From positions 1 to 64,000 of the forward strand of contig CAYMDO010000003.1 in the NCBI GenBank assembly GCA_964389365.1: a stretch of DNA of 64,000 nucleotides, in the 5' to 3' direction. Origin of the DNA: UBA993 sp964389365. GTDB lineage: Bacteria; Bacillota; Dethiobacteria; DTU022. Under the pieces are notes generated by a model. That model was not told the DNA's origin and ran no database searches. It was given only the letters and a program-made list of their open reading frames with translations. The position numbers and the translations under genes were made by a program. Of this stretch, positions 25,806 through 35,217 are shown piece by piece (the first letter of the stretch is position 1; every line of letters starts with the position of its first letter).

Positions 25806-26089
25806 TTAGTTATCTTCCCCTTTCGACATGTTATTCTTCAAAGTGAAAATATATTGACTTTATTATAACTCTTTTGACAGTAATGCAAAAGAGTAAATTA
25901 TCTTTTTTAAGCTTTGATTATTCTGATACGACTAAAGTATTGCCTGTGCATAAGATATTGACAGCAGGTGCATATTTTATAAGTCCACCCCAGAGAAGGG
26001 AAAGTCCAAACAGCATAGAATATATTTAGCTGATCCGGTTATGACTCTGATTAGCTGTTTTCCGGCCTGAGCGAGGTGAGGCAAGATCG

Positions 26090-26950
26090 TTGAGAAGCAA
26101 AGCTTCTACCTATATTTTAACCGGATCGATGGTAGTTGCCACTTTAAGTTACGGTATCTGTCTTTGGGCTGATTCAATCAAAGACGGTCTTACAGCGCGG
26201 GATAAAAGATTGCCGGCAAGCCTTGATGATATTTTATCTTGACCGGGGATTCAGGCTTCCCCCCGCTTTCGTTTACGGACAGTGAAGGCCGGTACAGCGG
26301 CTATGAAGCAGAATTGGTGGTTGCCCCGGAAAACTGGCTGGGAGAACCTATTCAATACCGCCAGATGATCCGGAGTGAGGCGTTCGAGGCCCTGGAAACC
26401 GGACAGGTCCATGGAATCACCGGTATGCGTATTATGGAGGAAAGGGCCAGTCGCTATCACTTTGCTGAACCTTACTGGGTTACAGCATACAGCCTGGTTT
26501 ACAGGATAGGCCAGGATCCCGTAGATTTGCTGAAACAGGAAAATGTTAGCGTTGTCGTACAGGAAGATTCGGCAACTTATGATTTTTTTGAACAACCTGC
26601 ATCATGAAGGCATTGTTTTTGTTTTCATCCACGAATTGGCTGAAGCGATAATGCTGCCTGGTGAAGGAACCGCCGATATCTGGTTTGAGAATTACCAGGT
26701 TTCCCGTTATGAATCACTGCAGGCGGAGCTGCTGAAAAGTGAAACCAAATTCAAAGCGGCTTTTGAAGCTTCGCATGATGCTATTTATATTTCGACTGTT
26801 GACGGGAAAAACCTGGATTGCAACCAGAATGCCATAGAACTTGTTGGCTTTCCGGCAAAGGCGGAATTCCTAACTGCAAAACCGGTGCAGCATTCGCCGG
26901 TAAAACAGCCGGCTGGCGGAAGAATAATTTTCGGTGGGGCTGTACATTAA
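26090..26950 (+). pseudogene. Remnant of a sensor protein (solute-binding domain plus PAS)
   Basis: From TTG 26090 the frame gives a probable signal sequence (TYILTGSMVVATLSYG) and stops at 26240. In another frame comes LTGDSGFPPLSFTDSEG, the start of a bacterial family-3 solute-binding domain, then FEALETGQVHGITGMRI and FAEPYWVTAYSLVYR, with a stop at 26607. A third frame continues with FLNNLHHEG, FENYQVSRYESLQ and a PAS start (FKAAFEASHDAIYIS), and stops in the PAS domain. The order fits sensors with a periplasmic binding domain followed by PAS and kinase or GGDEF parts. The output domain is missing. Confidence 0.75.
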
Positions 26951-27118
26951 CGGGTTGACTGCGAATAACAGCAGTAAGCCGCAAACCTTCTGACAGTAAG
27001 GGGTTAAGGCAGTATTTTTATAGTTTTGCGGCAAAAGCCGGGTTTTAAGCTTGGTCTTTTATAGCACGATTAAAAGTATTGATATGTCCGGCCGCTCATT
27101 GTATAGTGAAATAAATTA

Positions 27119-27146
27119 TTGCGGTATTGCGTAAGATATGTATATT
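27119..27146 (+). promoter_or_regulatory. Possible promoter of the aldehyde oxidoreductase gene
   Basis: TTGCGG (27119-27124) and TATATT (27141-27146) are 16 bases apart, and the ATG follows 56 bases later after GGAGGTG. Both boxes are imperfect. Confidence 0.35.
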
Positions 27147-27202
27147 CTCAATTTTCGTGAAAAGCTTATTAAGGTCTTGAAAAATTAAATGGAGGTGTCA
27201 TT

Positions 27203-29065
27203 ATGTCCGGCTGTCATGGAAAACTGCTGAGGGTTGATTTAGGCAGTGGAAAGATTTCCGAAGAGGCCATCCCCGATCAACTGCATAAAGAGTATTTGGG
27301 CGGGGCCGGTTTAGCTACGAAGTATTTGTGGGATGAGGTCCCGAAGGGCGCAGATCCGCTGGGGCCGGATAACAAATTGATCTTTATGGCAGGCAGCCTG
27401 ACCGGAGTTGTGGCACCAAGTACCGGCAGGTACAGCGTTGTAGCCAAATCCCCGCAGACCGGGATCTGGGGTCAGGCAAACTCAGGGGGGCACTGGGGTG
27501 TTGCATTTAAGAAAACCGGTTATGATGGCATTGTCTTTGAGGGTAAATCTGATCAACCGGTTTACCTGGTTATCGATGACAGCGGGGCCTCTTTGAAAGA
27601 TGCTTCGCATCTTTGGGGTAAAAATGTTGAGGAAACTACCCGGCAGATCAGCAGCGAGTTAGGCGCACGGCATAATATTGCCTGCATTGGTATGGGCGGC
27701 GAAAAACTGGTTAAGTACGCGGCGATCATGAATGAGTACCACCGGGCAGCCGGGCGCTGTGGCCTCGGTGCTGTCATGGGTTCCAAGAACTTAAAAGCGG
27801 TAGCCGTGAAAGGCAGCCAGAAAACACCGATAAAGAAGCCGGATGAGTTTAAAAAACATTCCAAGAAGCAATACGAATTGATGGATGAGTCGATGATGAA
27901 AATGGCCATGAATGCTTTCGGTACCAGCGTAGTGCTAGACCTGGTTAATGTACGCGGCGGGTTCCCGACCCGCAATTGGCAGAGGGGAATTTTTGATGAC
28001 TCGGAAGAGATAAACGGTCCGGCAATATCCGATAAAATCCTGACCAGAAATGTAGCCTGTTTTGCCTGCTCTATAGCATGCGGGAGGGGGACTGAAATAC
28101 GGGATGGCAAATATGCAGGTCATAAAGGTGAAGGCCCGGAATATGAAACAGTTGGTACTTTCGGGGGCATGTGCTACGTCAATGACTTAAAGGCGATCAC
28201 CATGGCCGGCTACCTTTGTAACGAGTACGGGATCGACACTATATCAGCCGGCAGTACAATCGCTTTTGCAATGGAATGCTTCGAGAAGGGGATTTTGACC
28301 AGGGACGACACCGGCGGCAGGGAGATTAACTTTGGCGATGCCGAACTAATTGTCGAGCTGGTGCACCTGATTGGCAGACGTGAGGGGTTTGGTAATATGC
28401 TGGCCGAAGGCAGTATGCGTATGGCTGAAAAACTGGGTCAGGGCAGCGAGCGTTTTGCGATGCATGTTAAAGGTCTTGAACTGCCGGCGTATGACAGCAG
28501 GGCAGTGCAGATGACCGGTCTGACCTATGCTACAGCCAACCGCGGCGGCGATCACGTAACTGCTTACGTCCAGGGACCTACTTTTTCTGATGTGCCGTTT
28601 TTGATAGTGGAAGACAGCGAGATCAAGGATCCATTTATAGCCGATCCAGGTGAAGTTAAAGTAGCCCGAGATCTTGAAGATATGCTAACCACCTTTGATT
28701 GTGTTGGAGCCTGCAAGTTTATGGGGCTTTGCCTGAACGCCGAGGACTGGGTCAGGCTGGTTAACCTGGTGACCGGATGGGATCTGAGCGTCGCGGAATA
28801 TAAGGAAGCTGGTGAAAGAGTTTATAACCTGGCCCGAGCGTTCAGCAACCGGGAGGGGTTAACCGCTGCCGGTGATACACTGCCGAAACGGCTGCTTGAA
28901 GAACCGCTACCCGACGGGCCGGCTGAAGGGCATGTTAATGAACTGTCAATCTTGCTTGAAGCCTATTACAAGCTTCGTGGCTGGGATCAGGCAAGCGGAA
29001 AGCCGAGTCGTGAAAAACTAAAAGAGCTGGGGCTTGAATTTACTGTTCCGGTTCTTTGGGAATAG
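27203..29065 (+). CDS. Aldehyde:ferredoxin oxidoreductase
   Basis: This 620-residue tungsten (or molybdenum) bis-pterin enzyme oxidises aldehydes to acids with ferredoxin, or runs the reverse at low potential. The N-terminal KLLRVDLGSG and YLGGAGLATKYL are typical. The cluster ligands CFACSIAC lie near residues 285-292, with the fourth cysteine near 500 (DCVGACK). GGEGPEYE-type and AGRCGLGAVMGSKNLKA pterin contacts are visible. GGAGGTG precedes the ATG. An acyl-CoA ligase gene follows 13 bases later and a MoaD-like gene after that, a set that would link aldehyde, acid and acyl-CoA. Confidence 0.95.
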   Translation: MSGCHGKLLRVDLGSGKISEEAIPDQLHKEYLGGAGLATKYLWDEVPKGADPLGPDNKLIFMAGSLTGVVAPSTGRYSVVAKSPQTGIWGQANSGGHWGVAFKKTGYDGIVFEGKSDQPVYLVIDDSGASLKDASHLWGKNVEETTRQISSELGARHNIACIGMGGEKLVKYAAIMNEYHRAAGRCGLGAVMGSKNLKAVAVKGSQKTPIKKPDEFKKHSKKQYELMDESMMKMAMNAFGTSVVLDLVNVRGGFPTRNWQRGIFDDSEEINGPAISDKILTRNVACFACSIACGRGTEIRDGKYAGHKGEGPEYETVGTFGGMCYVNDLKAITMAGYLCNEYGIDTISAGSTIAFAMECFEKGILTRDDTGGREINFGDAELIVELVHLIGRREGFGNMLAEGSMRMAEKLGQGSERFAMHVKGLELPAYDSRAVQMTGLTYATANRGGDHVTAYVQGPTFSDVPFLIVEDSEIKDPFIADPGEVKVARDLEDMLTTFDCVGACKFMGLCLNAEDWVRLVNLVTGWDLSVAEYKEAGERVYNLARAFSNREGLTAAGDTLPKRLLEEPLPDGPAEGHVNELSILLEAYYKLRGWDQASGKPSREKLKELGLEFTVPVLWE

Positions 29066-29078
29066 GGGGTAGATTATA

Positions 29079-30755
29079 ATGACTTCAGAAACACAAAGGC
29101 CGTGGGTCAACAGTTATCGTCTCGGGCCTTATAAGCTGGCTCACAGTCTTGAACCATACCCGGAAGAACCGCTTTTTGCGTTTCTTGATCAATCGGCTAC
29201 CAGTTACCCGGGTTCGACGGCCATTGACTACTTCGGCGAGCGTATCAGCTACCAGGAGCTGAAAAACTATGCCGACCGCCTGGCTTCTGCATTGGCTGCT
29301 TTCGGGGTTAAAAAGGGTGACAAGGTAGCATCGATACTTCCGACTTGCCCTCAGTATATTATCGCTAATTTTGGGATCCTGAAAGCCGGGGCGACCCACG
29401 TTCCCTGCAGTATTTTACACAAGGAACGGGAACTGGAATACGAGATTGGCGAATCGGGAGCGGAAACGGTAATCTGTTTGGAAGAGCAGCTGGAGAGAGT
29501 GCTCAGTGTGAAACCGCGAACAAAACTGAAGCAGGTTATTGTTACACCGCTTTCTGACTATACCCCTGCTGAGCGGGATCAGCCGGAAGCAGCAAGCGGC
29601 ACTTACCGCTTTAAGACACTAATCGCCGGCAGTGAGCCAAACCCGCCTGCAGTTACGATCAATCCCCGTGAAGATCTTGCTTACCTTGCATTTACCGGCG
29701 GAGCGACCGGGGTGCCCAAAGGGGTAATGCTCACCCATTATAATCGTTACGCCAATGTTTTGCAGGCCATGCCCTGGGCCCTGGCCAGCCTGGAAAAATC
29801 AATCCGGGGTAAAGCTTCACTTTGTCTGGCTGTGCCGCTGTTTCACTCTTACGGAGATGCCAGCGCCCTGTTCGGCATCTACTGGGGGTTGCGCCTGATC
29901 CTGATCCGGGATCCTCGTGATACCGATTATATATTGAAAACGCTGATTGAAAACCGACCCTTTATGGCAGCCCTGGTGCCGACCCAGTTGATGAAATTAA
30001 GGGACAAAGACCTGCCAAGAATGCCAATACAGATTATTTCGGGCGCATCTCACCTGCCGGCTGAAGTGCGTGAGGGTATATCGGAAAAGATAAAGATGCC
30101 TGTTTCCGAAGGTTACGGCTTAACGGAAACCAGCCCGACCACCCATTTAGACCTGACCGGTTTTTCTAAAATTACCGGATTTGCGGCGAAGCAAAAGTAC
30201 AGTATTGGACTGCCTGTTCCCGATACCGATATCAAACTGGTAGATGAAGAAAACGGTAAGTTAAGCCCTCCGGGAGAGCCCGGCCATATGTACATCAAAG
30301 GCCCGCAGGTAATGAAAGGGTACTGGCCTAACCCCGGTGATGGCCTGGTTGACGGCTGGCTTCCTACCGGCGATATTGTCAGGATGGATGAGGAAGGTTA
30401 CTTCTATATTGTTGACCGGATAAAGGATATGGCTAACATCTCAGGCTTCAAGGTTTATACCAGCAACATTGACGATATCCTGCACCAGCATCCTGCAGTC
30501 TCGATGGCGGCGGCAATCGGTGTGCCTGATCCGGAGCGGGATGGTAGTGAGAGGATCAAGGCGTTTATCGTGCTGCGGGACGAATACAAAGGCACTGTAG
30601 CCGAAGAAGAATTGATCGAATTCTGCCGTGATAAATGCGCCTCCTACGCTGTGCCGCGCCAGGTGGAGTTCAGGGACAGCCTGCCCTTTACGGTAACAGA
30701 AAAAATTTTCAAACGGCAGCTGCGCGAAGAGGAGATTCAAAAGCAGCAGCATTAA
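29079..30755 (+). CDS. AMP-forming acyl-CoA synthetase
   Basis: This 558-residue adenylate-forming enzyme activates a carboxylic acid to acyl-AMP and then acyl-CoA. The P-loop-like motif reads FTGGATGVPKGVMLTH, the A5 motif GYGLTETSP, and the hinge region TGDIVRMDEEGYFYIVDR. A late lysine, in TVTEKIFKR, matches the adenylation lysine. It is coupled to the aldehyde oxidoreductase (13-base gap), so it probably activates the acid made by that enzyme. Chain-length preference is unknown. Confidence 0.93.
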   Translation: MTSETQRPWVNSYRLGPYKLAHSLEPYPEEPLFAFLDQSATSYPGSTAIDYFGERISYQELKNYADRLASALAAFGVKKGDKVASILPTCPQYIIANFGILKAGATHVPCSILHKERELEYEIGESGAETVICLEEQLERVLSVKPRTKLKQVIVTPLSDYTPAERDQPEAASGTYRFKTLIAGSEPNPPAVTINPREDLAYLAFTGGATGVPKGVMLTHYNRYANVLQAMPWALASLEKSIRGKASLCLAVPLFHSYGDASALFGIYWGLRLILIRDPRDTDYILKTLIENRPFMAALVPTQLMKLRDKDLPRMPIQIISGASHLPAEVREGISEKIKMPVSEGYGLTETSPTTHLDLTGFSKITGFAAKQKYSIGLPVPDTDIKLVDEENGKLSPPGEPGHMYIKGPQVMKGYWPNPGDGLVDGWLPTGDIVRMDEEGYFYIVDRIKDMANISGFKVYTSNIDDILHQHPAVSMAAAIGVPDPERDGSERIKAFIVLRDEYKGTVAEEELIEFCRDKCASYAVPRQVEFRDSLPFTVTEKIFKRQLREEEIQKQQH

Positions 30756-30772
30756 GGTGCTCAGTAATATAT

Positions 30773-30803
30773 AGGGGAACAGGGCTGCCGCAGTTCCCCT
30801 TTT
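30773..30803 (+). terminator. Rho-independent terminator
   Basis: AGGGGAAC (30773-30780) pairs with GTTCCCCT (30793-30800) around a 12-base loop, and TTT follows. It lies between the ligase and the MoaD-like gene, so the latter may be read from leakage or from its own promoter. Confidence 0.8.
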
Positions 30804-30870
30804 AACATGTTTCAATAAAGACCGTTTTACAGGAAGCCCTTAACCCGAAACCGCAGTGAGGGATTAACGG

Positions 30871-31176
30871 ATGAAAGTGATTGTCAAGCCTTATCTTTTC
30901 TTACGAGATATATTAGGTTTTACCAGCCGGGAGATTGGGCTTCCGGATAAAGGCGAAAAAAATATCGGGGAACTTTTAAAAGTAATACGTCGCAGCTACC
31001 GGCTTCCTGACCGGGTTGATATTGCCAGGGGGCAGCTGGTATTGTTTGAGGATAACCGGCCGGTTGGCATCGTTATCCTGGTCAACGGGCGAAACATAGG
31101 CAGGCTGAACGGGCTGGGCACGTTATTGAAAGATGGCGATCAGGTAACCATGTTCCCGCCTGCTGCCGGCGGTTAA
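30871..31176 (+). CDS. MoaD/ThiS-family sulfur carrier
   Basis: The 101-residue ubiquitin-fold protein ends in Gly-Gly (PPAAGG), the tail that is adenylated and thiocarboxylated during pterin dithiolene synthesis. MoaD-like proteins beside aldehyde:ferredoxin oxidoreductase genes are thought to serve tungstopterin assembly. LVNGRNIGRL and GDQVTMFPP are family-typical. It has an insert compared with the usual 80 residues. GAGGG precedes the ATG. Confidence 0.87.
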   Translation: MKVIVKPYLFLRDILGFTSREIGLPDKGEKNIGELLKVIRRSYRLPDRVDIARGQLVLFEDNRPVGIVILVNGRNIGRLNGLGTLLKDGDQVTMFPPAAGG

Positions 31177-31297
31177 AAAGAAGTTTCCGGTTAAAGGTAT
31201 CGACTGTTTACATGGTGAAGCACAAACTACCGGTCAGTTGTTTTAGACTGGCTTTTTTTAGCCATCGGTTTATAAAGTGCGATAAGTGAGGGTTACA

Positions 31298-33466
31298 ATG
31301 GGCGATTTTAAAAAAACTGAGAGCCTGCTGTTTGGTGTGGGCGAGGGCAGTGAATGGTACCACACCGTGGCTGTAGATATACCGGCCCTGATAACAAAAG
31401 TCTCGCCGGATTATATTATTACCTTTGCCAACTTTGCTTATTGTGCTTTTATGGGTGTAAGCATGGACCGGGTAATCGGTAGGCACTTATCTGAATTTGT
31501 CCCCCCGGTGAATCTGCAGTTGGTAATCGATCACCTGACTTCCCTGCACCCGTTTAAACAAATTGCCACCCATGAACATACCAATATTGCTTTTGATGGT
31601 TCAGAGCGTTGGATCAAATGGACAAACCGGGCTTTATTCAATACCGAGGGAAAGCTCGTTGAATACCTCTGTTTTGGTGAGGATATTACCGCTTATAAAC
31701 AGGCTTATCAGCGGTTAATGGACAGCGAGGCCCAAAAAAGTTCAATAATCGATGCCAGCCCGGACCTGATCATCTGTTCCGACGGCGATGGCTGTTACCG
31801 TGATATCTTAAATCCGAGCGATTATTTGTTGTATAAACCACGGGAAGAACTGCTCGGAAAAAGAATTGGCGACGTCCTCCCTTCAGAAGTGGCTGACAAA
31901 ATCAGTAATGCTATTCAAACAGCTTTGAACACGGGAGAGCTGCAGTCCCTGGAATATATATTAGATATTCCCGGCGGTAATCGCAGCTTCGAAGCTCGGA
32001 TTAAGGCCACCAATGAAAAAGAAGTAATCTGCTTTGTCCGCGATGTGACTGAACAGAAAAGCATGGAAAAAAAATTACGCGAGTCGGAAGAGCGCTACCG
32101 CGAAATCCTGGCCTCCATCGAAGAAGGTTATTACGAGGTTGATCTGGCCGGAAACGTCATCTTCTTTAACGACCGGTTGCCCGGGATGGTCGGGTATTCC
32201 CGCGAAGAGTTTATAGGGCTAAGCTATAAAAAATTATATAGTAACCCGGAAAAAGTTTTTCAGGTTTTCCACCAGGTCTTCTTAACCGGTCAGCCGGTAA
32301 CCGGGTTTACTCTCGACTTGATCAAGAAAAACGGGGAGATAGCCTTCGGTGAGCTGTCGGTATCGCTGATTTTTGACAAGGCGGGGCAGAAGATCGGTTT
32401 CAGGGGCTTGGCCCGTGATACAACCGAGCGCGTCAGGTTTGAGAATAGGTTAAAGTATCTCAGCATGCATGATCAGCTGACCGGACTTTATAACCGGGCT
32501 TTTTTTGAAGAAGAAATTCAACGCTTGAGCCATAGCCGAGAATACCCTATTGCTATAATCACTGCAGACCTTGACGATCTGAAGCTGGTTAACGACTCTC
32601 TCGGCCATGGTGCGGGCGATCAGCTGCTGAAGGCGGCTGCTGCCGTGCTGGGCAAAGCAGTTCGCGGCGAAGATATAGTGGCCCGGGTCGGCGGCGATGA
32701 ATTTGCGGTGATCCTGACCAAAACGGATAATCAGGGAGCAGAAAAGGTAGCGTCCCGCATGCGAGAGTGTGTAGAGGAATATAACCGGGAACAAGGTGCC
32801 CTGCAGTTGGGTCTTTCAATCGGCCTTGCTGTAGCTCCAAATGCTGAAAAATCACTGCATGCTGCTTTCCGGCTTGCAGATGACCTGATGTACCGCGACA
32901 AGCTATATCGCAATACAAAAGCCCGCCATAAATCAATCCAGGCCCTATTAGCCGCGCTTGAAGAACGAGATTATATTACCCAGGGACATGCTCAGCGGTT
33001 GGAGAATTTATGCCGCAAGATGGGAGAAATAGTTGAGCTGTCGACAAGCCAGATTGCCGACCTGGTTTTACTTGCCCAGGTGCATGATTTGGGAAAGGTA
33101 GGCATTGCGGACAGCATTCTCTTTAAAGAAGGGCCGTTATCCGACGAAGAGTGGAAAGTGATGCGCCTGCACCCGGAAAAAGGCTACCGCATAGCAATGA
33201 CTTCGTCCGACCTTTTTAACGTTGCCGACCTTATCTTAAAGCATCATGAAAAATGGGATGGCACCGGCTACCCGCTTCAGCTGCGGGAACATGATATACC
33301 GATTGAATGCCGGATCCTGTCCATTGTTGACACTTTCGACGCTATAACCAGCGACCGCCCATACCGCAAAGGCAGAAGCAAAGAAGAAGCCCTGGATGAG
33401 ATCAAAAGATGCGCCGGCACCCATTTTGACCCCCGGCTGGTAGAGGTTTTCCTTTCTGTAATCTAA
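31298..33466 (+). CDS. PAS-PAS-PAS-GGDEF-HD-GYP c-di-GMP signalling protein
   Basis: This cytoplasmic protein of about 722 residues has three PAS sensor domains (roughly residues 25-140, 150-260 and 265-380), a diguanylate cyclase domain and an HD-GYP phosphodiesterase domain. The cyclase motif GGDEF is intact near residue 465, with an RGED I-site five residues ahead. The phosphodiesterase motifs HDLGKVGI (about 594) and HHEKWDGTGYP (about 648) are also intact, so both synthesis and breakdown of c-di-GMP are possible. I chose ATG 31298 with GAGGG upstream over the GTG at 31286, which lacks a ribosome site. Confidence 0.93.
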   Translation: MGDFKKTESLLFGVGEGSEWYHTVAVDIPALITKVSPDYIITFANFAYCAFMGVSMDRVIGRHLSEFVPPVNLQLVIDHLTSLHPFKQIATHEHTNIAFDGSERWIKWTNRALFNTEGKLVEYLCFGEDITAYKQAYQRLMDSEAQKSSIIDASPDLIICSDGDGCYRDILNPSDYLLYKPREELLGKRIGDVLPSEVADKISNAIQTALNTGELQSLEYILDIPGGNRSFEARIKATNEKEVICFVRDVTEQKSMEKKLRESEERYREILASIEEGYYEVDLAGNVIFFNDRLPGMVGYSREEFIGLSYKKLYSNPEKVFQVFHQVFLTGQPVTGFTLDLIKKNGEIAFGELSVSLIFDKAGQKIGFRGLARDTTERVRFENRLKYLSMHDQLTGLYNRAFFEEEIQRLSHSREYPIAIITADLDDLKLVNDSLGHGAGDQLLKAAAAVLGKAVRGEDIVARVGGDEFAVILTKTDNQGAEKVASRMRECVEEYNREQGALQLGLSIGLAVAPNAEKSLHAAFRLADDLMYRDKLYRNTKARHKSIQALLAALEERDYITQGHAQRLENLCRKMGEIVELSTSQIADLVLLAQVHDLGKVGIADSILFKEGPLSDEEWKVMRLHPEKGYRIAMTSSDLFNVADLILKHHEKWDGTGYPLQLREHDIPIECRILSIVDTFDAITSDRPYRKGRSKEEALDEIKRCAGTHFDPRLVEVFLSVI

Positions 33467-33557
33467 AGATCTTTAGGTTTCCGTGGTTAACAAGTAAAAA
33501 GATCAGCCCGCTCTGTAAAGTAAAGCTTAAACCGGATTGAGGGCCGCAGTAGGATTG

Positions 33558-34895
33558 CTATTGGCTGAACTTGGCTATTGTCTTCTCAAGACAGCTGAGA
33601 ACGGTATCAATCTGCCCGCGTGATATTACAGCCGGCGGCTCTATCCTGATTACCCGGGCATTGTTAAGGGTTCCGCCAACCAAGACTCTCTGGTCAAAGA
33701 GATCCTTAGCCAGAGCGAAGCCGATCTCATCAGAAGGGAACTCCATACCGATTAACAGGCCGCGGCCGCGAACAGCTTTTAGCACTGCCGGGTATTTTTC
33801 TTGTAAGGCGTGCAGTTTTTCCATAATGTAACTGCCCTTTTCGGCGGCCATTTTTGGGATATCCCATTCCACGGTATACTTGATGGCGGCAATCGCCGCG
33901 GAACAGCTTAAGGGGTTGCCGCCAAAAGTGGGCGAACCGAGGATCCAGGGATTCTCAAGCATGTTTTTCCAGAGGTGCCTGCGGGCCACTATGCCGGTAA
34001 TTGGCATTACTCCGCCGCCAAACGCTTTGCCCATAATTAAAATGTCGGGCACAATGTTAACCTGTTCAACGGCCCAGAGTGTGCCGGTGCGGCCCATACC
34101 GGTCTGGATTTCATCTATAATCAGCAGTACTTCATAGCGGTCGCAAACCTCCCGCAGCGCGGGCAGGTAATCCGCCGGCGGAACTATAATGCCCGCCTCA
34201 CCCTGAATCGGCTCCACAATAACGCCGGCCACGGTTTCGCCGACGGCAATCAGGTTCCGGATTGCTTTTTCAACTGCATCGGCATCAGCGTATTCAACAT
34301 GCTGGAAACCGGGAATCAACGGCAAGTATGGTTTTCGGTATACGCCCTTGCCCGTGGCAGATACTGCGCCCATTGATTTGCCGTGAAAAGCATTGACAGT
34401 TGAAATAAAACAGGTTTTACCGGAAGCCAGGCGGGCCAGCTTTAAAGCCATCTCTACCGCCTCAGCGCCGCCGTTACAAATAAAAGAATACTGGAGATCT
34501 CCGGGGGTGATCATCTCGACCAGCTTAGATAGGTAGCCGCGCAGCGGCTCTACCAGTTCCTGGCTGTGCAGGGCGTAACGGTTAAGCTGCGCCTGGACCA
34601 CCTCCACTACTTTGGGGTTGCGGTGCCCGAGCATGTAAACCCCAAATCCGCCGAGACAGTCGATAAATTCCACTCCATGAGTGTCGCGGAATACAGCCCC
34701 TTCATCCTCCCATTCCACAAATGAATAATCCGATGATACCGACTTGCGTGCACTCAGAATTGCGGGATTCACATATTCGGCATAGTTTTTTACGGAATCA
34801 TCCACTATCCGGTTCTTTTCTGCCATGGTTAGTTTATCCTTCATAATATATCCTAAAATGCGGTTGCTTTCTTTAAGGACAGTTTCGCGATCCAT
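33558..34895 (-). CDS. patA: Putrescine aminotransferase (class III, PatA/YgjG-like)
   Basis: This 445-residue PLP enzyme would transfer the terminal amino group of putrescine to 2-oxoglutarate, giving 4-aminobutanal. Similarity to E. coli PatA runs along the whole chain, including the N-terminal leader region (VNPAILSARKSV), DCLGGFGVYMLGHRNP, the PLP contacts NGGAEAVEMALKLAR and DEIQTGMGRTG, the lysine in GKAFGGGVMP, and VLVGGTLNNARVIRIEPP near the end. The ATG is preceded by AAGGGGGG. It is a lone minus-strand gene between signalling and cell-wall genes. Other omega-amine substrates are possible. Confidence 0.88.
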   Translation of the reverse strand: MDRETVLKESNRILGYIMKDKLTMAEKNRIVDDSVKNYAEYVNPAILSARKSVSSDYSFVEWEDEGAVFRDTHGVEFIDCLGGFGVYMLGHRNPKVVEVVQAQLNRYALHSQELVEPLRGYLSKLVEMITPGDLQYSFICNGGAEAVEMALKLARLASGKTCFISTVNAFHGKSMGAVSATGKGVYRKPYLPLIPGFQHVEYADADAVEKAIRNLIAVGETVAGVIVEPIQGEAGIIVPPADYLPALREVCDRYEVLLIIDEIQTGMGRTGTLWAVEQVNIVPDILIMGKAFGGGVMPITGIVARRHLWKNMLENPWILGSPTFGGNPLSCSAAIAAIKYTVEWDIPKMAAEKGSYIMEKLHALQEKYPAVLKAVRGRGLLIGMEFPSDEIGFALAKDLFDQRVLVGGTLNNARVIRIEPPAVISRGQIDTVLSCLEKTIAKFSQ

Positions 34896-35140
34896 ATGTC
34901 ATCAACCCCCTTGAAAAAAAAATATATTACCTGATTTATCAGCAATTACAGTGCCAACCATCTGTCAGGGTTTTCCAGATCGTTGTTACTTATAAAAACA
35001 GCACATTTTACAACAATAACCTGCTGTTCAGGATAAATTTTGCGGCCGGAAAGGAACTATTTTGCCTATCATAATATCATAAGTGAGAAAGCCGCACCTG
35101 AAAAGGTTATTTTTGAGAATTATGGACCAATATGCGTCAA
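34896..35140. other. Divergent intergenic region
   Basis: This AT-rich stretch lies between patA (minus) and the penicillin-binding protein gene (plus). It holds the ribosome site of patA at its left end. I see no gene or convincing structure. The promoter of the plus-strand gene follows at 35141. Confidence 0.4.
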
Positions 35141-35168
35141 TTGGTAATCAGCCCGGCTGTGTTATAAT
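35141..35168 (+). promoter_or_regulatory. Sigma-A-type promoter of the penicillin-binding protein gene
   Basis: TTGGTA (35141-35146) and a perfect TATAAT (35163-35168) are separated by 16 bases. Transcription would begin about 40 bases before the TTG start at 35218. Confidence 0.65.
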
Positions 35169-35217
35169 TTTACCGTGAAGTTCAATGTTTCGTATTCAAA
35201 CCCGGAGGTTTCTGACC

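Noticed and set aside
25958..25983. TTGACA followed by TATAAG as a promoter
   Set aside because: The spacing is only 14 bases, too short for a sigma-A promoter.
26080..26155. Resemblance to a c-di-GMP-I (GEMM) riboswitch: GGCAA ... AGCAAAGC ... CTACC ... GGTAG TTGCC
   Set aside because: The second helix with its GAAA-type loop and the conserved GACGCAAAGC and AGCCGGGUUGCC blocks are missing, and the stretch reads well as the signal sequence of the decayed receptor.
26239..26610. TGA and other stops in the receptor remnant as possible selenocysteine or recoding sites
   Set aside because: The frame changes as well as stopping, pieces of the domains are missing, and no Cys position is involved; decay is the simpler reading.
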